Shown: positions 36,686 through 38,881 of the stretch, piece after piece
Layout: the number at the start of each line of letters is the position of its first letter
How positions within the stretch are numbered: the first letter of the stretch is position 1
Assembly: GCA_012518735.1 (NCBI GenBank)
Contig: JAAYRO010000171.1
Location: 1 to 38,881, forward strand
Origin: Bacillota bacterium
Lineage (GTDB): Bacteria; Bacillota; Limnochordia; Darwinibacteriales; Darwinibacteriaceae
DNA length: 38,881 bases
Direction: 5' to 3'
The notes under the pieces: model-generated
What the model was told of the DNA's origin: nothing
The model's input: only the letters and a program-made list of their open reading frames with translations
Databases searched by the model: none
Program-made: the position numbers and the translations under genes

Positions 36686-37194
36686 AATACTTTCTCCTCC
36701 AATTCGACAATACTGTGAGCAAAGGAGACACTGTAAACATGACAGTCCAAGTTAATCGCGTTAGCCTGGACCAACCTTTGAGCCGTTTGTTTTTCCTTTT
36801 CTGTAATGTTTTCGCCGTAGAACCAAACCTTCAGATCTATTTCGTTGCTGTATCGCCTTTGGTGATGCATTCTACCATTCCGAATCTGAAAGTCAGGATG
36901 GATGTAGGAAATACTGCGGTCAAGTACATTCTTGACAAATGGACTAAATCCACCATAGCAGCATTGGCTCATAATCAGCAGTTGACTGCACCTCGATAAG
37001 TGTTCTCCCATATTACCATATTCATCTCGGATAACGCATTCTCCAGGTGTTTTGATCCAGCAGCCAAAACATCCCAGGCAGTGGTGTATGGTCCCATTAT
37101 CTGAAATAGTCAGTGTTTTATCGAGCGGTTTAGGAAACAAAGCGAGGAAGTCTTTAGTTTCTAGGTCATGTATAAATACTCTCATCCCGATCAT
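36676..37194 (-). CDS. Flavodoxin-like protein, partner of the downstream overlapping gene
   Basis: HHCLGCFGCWIKTPGECVIRDEYGNMGEHLSRCSQLLIMSQCCYGGFSPFVKNVLDRSISYIHP; overlaps the next gene by 10 bp. Confidence 0.8.
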   Translation of the reverse strand: MIGMRVFIHDLETKDFLALFPKPLDKTLTISDNGTIHHCLGCFGCWIKTPGECVIRDEYGNMGEHLSRCSQLLIMSQCCYGGFSPFVKNVLDRSISYIHPDFQIRNGRMHHQRRYSNEIDLKVWFYGENITEKEKQTAQRLVQANAINLDCHVYSVSFAHSIVELEEKVLWL

Positions 37195-37214
37195 CCCTTC
37201 GCCTGTACTGGACT

Positions 37215-37535
37215 CTAGTATTTCACTGCTCGCGTCGCTATAAATGTGTTGATATCCGGGTCTAGTAAATCATCTCCACCAGATGAATCTTCATAAAATC
37301 CACGAACCATAAACCCTGCATCAATTTGACCACCGCCCGATGCGAGACACAAGATCTTCTTCCCACAAAGACTTGGAAACCACTCTAAGGGAACAGGTTT
37401 GGTAGGCGTTAGAAGAACACTCCATTTGCCTTTTCTAGCCTCTTCTATAGTCGCTGTGTCCACAGGCTTTGTCCAAATACTGCCTTTTTCCACTTCCCTA
37501 TTCCATGCCTCACGATTGTGAACGACAAAATCCAT
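37215..37535 (-). pseudogene. Class I SAM-dependent methyltransferase with a large in-frame internal deletion
   Basis: 106 aa: N-terminal MDFVVHNREAWNREVEKGSIWTKPVDTATIEEARKGKWSVLLTPTKPVPLEWFPSLCGKKILCLASGGGQ joins directly to C-terminal IDAGFMVRGFYEDSSGGDDLLDPDINTFIATRAVKY. The central methyltransferase domain is missing. Confidence 0.75.
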
Positions 37536-37551
37536 AACAAGCCGCCTTCAC

Positions 37552-38343
37552 TTATTTTTTATTGAATATGGTCCGGGCCAAATAATCGCCCAGATGAGGG
37601 AAGAGATTGTACATCCGCCCTCCCACTTCCATGATTCTAGGCATATTCACCTCTCTTCTAGAGGTTAGCATCACTTCTACCACCTGCACAGCCACGGTTT
37701 GAGGTTTTAGAACAACGGACCCGACATTTTTCAGATAGTCCCCAGTCTTATCGGCAGCTGCGAAAAAGTCTGTCTTGATTGGACCTGGATTAACGGTGGT
37801 TACAAAAATATGCTGAGGCTTGAGTTCTAATCGCAAGGCGTTGGAGTATCCAATAACAGCAGCCTTGGTTGCTGAGTACACGGCCGATTTAGGAGTAGCT
37901 ATCTTACCACCTTGCGATGCAATATTGATAATATGACCCTGCTTTCTTTCTGCCATTTTCCGGGCCACCAGTTGAGTCATATACATTAACCCAAATACGT
38001 TAACGCGAAACATCTCCTCTGCCAAATCCATATCCATATGAAGAGCTTCCTCAAAACAACCAAAACCTGCGTTATTAACCAAGACGTCAATCTGGCCAAA
38101 TTCATCGTATACTGCATCTAAGACAGATTGGATCTGTGTCTTACTTCTCACATCGAGTTTGTAAGCGGCGACTCGCCGACCTGAATAAGCAGCACAGCGG
38201 TCTCTCACTATTTCTAGTTTATCTAATCTGCGAGCGGAGACAGCAACGGCTGCATCTTGTTTGGCAGATTCATAAGCGATCTGCTCTCCCAAGCCACTGG
38301 AAGCTCCTGTAATAAGAACTACCTTATCCCTTAATCTCCCCAT
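37552..38343 (-). CDS. Short-chain dehydrogenase/reductase
   Basis: VLITGASSGLGEQIA, NNAGFG, YSATKAAV catalytic YxxxK. Confidence 0.95.
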   Translation of the reverse strand: MGRLRDKVVLITGASSGLGEQIAYESAKQDAAVAVSARRLDKLEIVRDRCAAYSGRRVAAYKLDVRSKTQIQSVLDAVYDEFGQIDVLVNNAGFGCFEEALHMDMDLAEEMFRVNVFGLMYMTQLVARKMAERKQGHIINIASQGGKIATPKSAVYSATKAAVIGYSNALRLELKPQHIFVTTVNPGPIKTDFFAAADKTGDYLKNVGSVVLKPQTVAVQVVEVMLTSRREVNMPRIMEVGGRMYNLFPHLGDYLARTIFNKK

Positions 38344-38359
38344 TCTTTCACCTGCTCCA

Positions 38360-38674
38360 TCACAATGCTTCGTGTCGGGTTTGAGCCAGAGCTTTTAGCA
38401 GAATGACTCGGTCTTCCACGATTTGTTTGTGCTCAGCCTCTGTCCATTCTGGACTTTTATTTGCCCAAAACTGCTTACAGGGAATAAGAGAACATTCTCC
38501 ACAGTGTTCTAAAGCTCTTTCTGTAACACAGCATTGGTAAAAATCACAGACTTCTAATCCAACCTCATTGAGCCAACACGCCTTACCCTCAATAGCATAA
38601 CACCCCATACATTCCTTTTCATAAATGCGACAATCACTGCACGAACACCCACAAACACCAGTTACGTTTTCCAC
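38360..38674 (-). CDS. Cys-rich DUF3795-like protein
   Basis: VENVTGVCGCSCSDCRIYEKECMGCYAIEGKACWLNEVGLEVCDFYQCCVTERALEHCGECSLIPCKQFW; GTG start preceded by CAAGGAGAATTACT. Confidence 0.75.
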   Translation of the reverse strand: MENVTGVCGCSCSDCRIYEKECMGCYAIEGKACWLNEVGLEVCDFYQCCVTERALEHCGECSLIPCKQFWANKSPEWTEAEHKQIVEDRVILLKALAQTRHEAL

Positions 38675-38709
38675 AGTAATTCTCCTTGATCTGAAAATGA
38701 TGGTCAAGC

Positions 38710-38880
38710 TCAACGGAAAAAGGAAAAAGGGTCATGATAAGAATCTATGAGACTCTCTTTCTGCTGTTTTTCCAGAATTCGAACCATAGACTTAGCGTGA
38801 ATCCTATCATGCCACAAAAACCGCCGCAGCACTTTTTTGACAGTCCAGTGTTCATTGTCGACATATACCACTCTCTCGTT
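38710..38880 (-). CDS. C-terminal end of an uncharacterised protein (5' part outside the window)
   Basis: Open minus-strand frame from the window edge: NERVVYVDNEHWTVKKVLRRFLWHDRIHAKSMVRILEKQQKESLIDSYHDPFSFFR*. Confidence 0.6.
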   Translation of the reverse strand, partial: NERVVYVDNEHWTVKKVLRRFLWHDRIHAKSMVRILEKQQKESLIDSYHDPFSFFR

Positions 38881-38881
38881 A

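Overview
The window looks like a chromosomal segment of an anaerobic, low-to-mid GC Firmicute (Clostridia-like). That assignment is inferred from gene content, not from a marker gene. From left to right it contains: (1) the 3' part of pyruvate formate-lyase plus its activase; (2) a glycine reductase operon (thioredoxin, grdE, grdA, grdB and an apparent grdC-grdD fusion). In this operon grdA and grdB each carry an in-frame TGA (Sec44 and Sec349), which splits them in the supplied ORF track; (3) a GntR/ABC transporter/DUF4097 operon with a palindromic operator; (4) a minus-strand stretch of metabolic and secreted-protein genes; (5) a small divergent locus with an 81-aa highly charged ORF on the minus strand. 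On the plus strand of the same locus a sigma-A-like promoter, a c-di-AMP (ydaO/yuaA) riboswitch and an intrinsic terminator precede an unlisted 56-aa ORF that has its own terminator; (6) a phospholipase D-like gene and ribU with an FMN riboswitch; (7) a PadR/DUF2812 operon ending in an EreA/ChaN-like secreted protein; (8) a his operon hisZ-G-D-B-A-F-IE-C that lacks hisH; (9) flavodoxin-like genes, an internally deleted methyltransferase, an SDR and a Cys-rich protein. The strongest leads are the c-di-AMP-riboswitch-controlled 56-aa protein, the single-chain GrdC-GrdD protein, and two deletion scars (a two-component system remnant at about 28.3 kb and a methyltransferase at 37.2 kb). No rRNA, tRNA, CRISPR array or transposase was recognised. 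All assignments come from reading the sequence; no database search was run.
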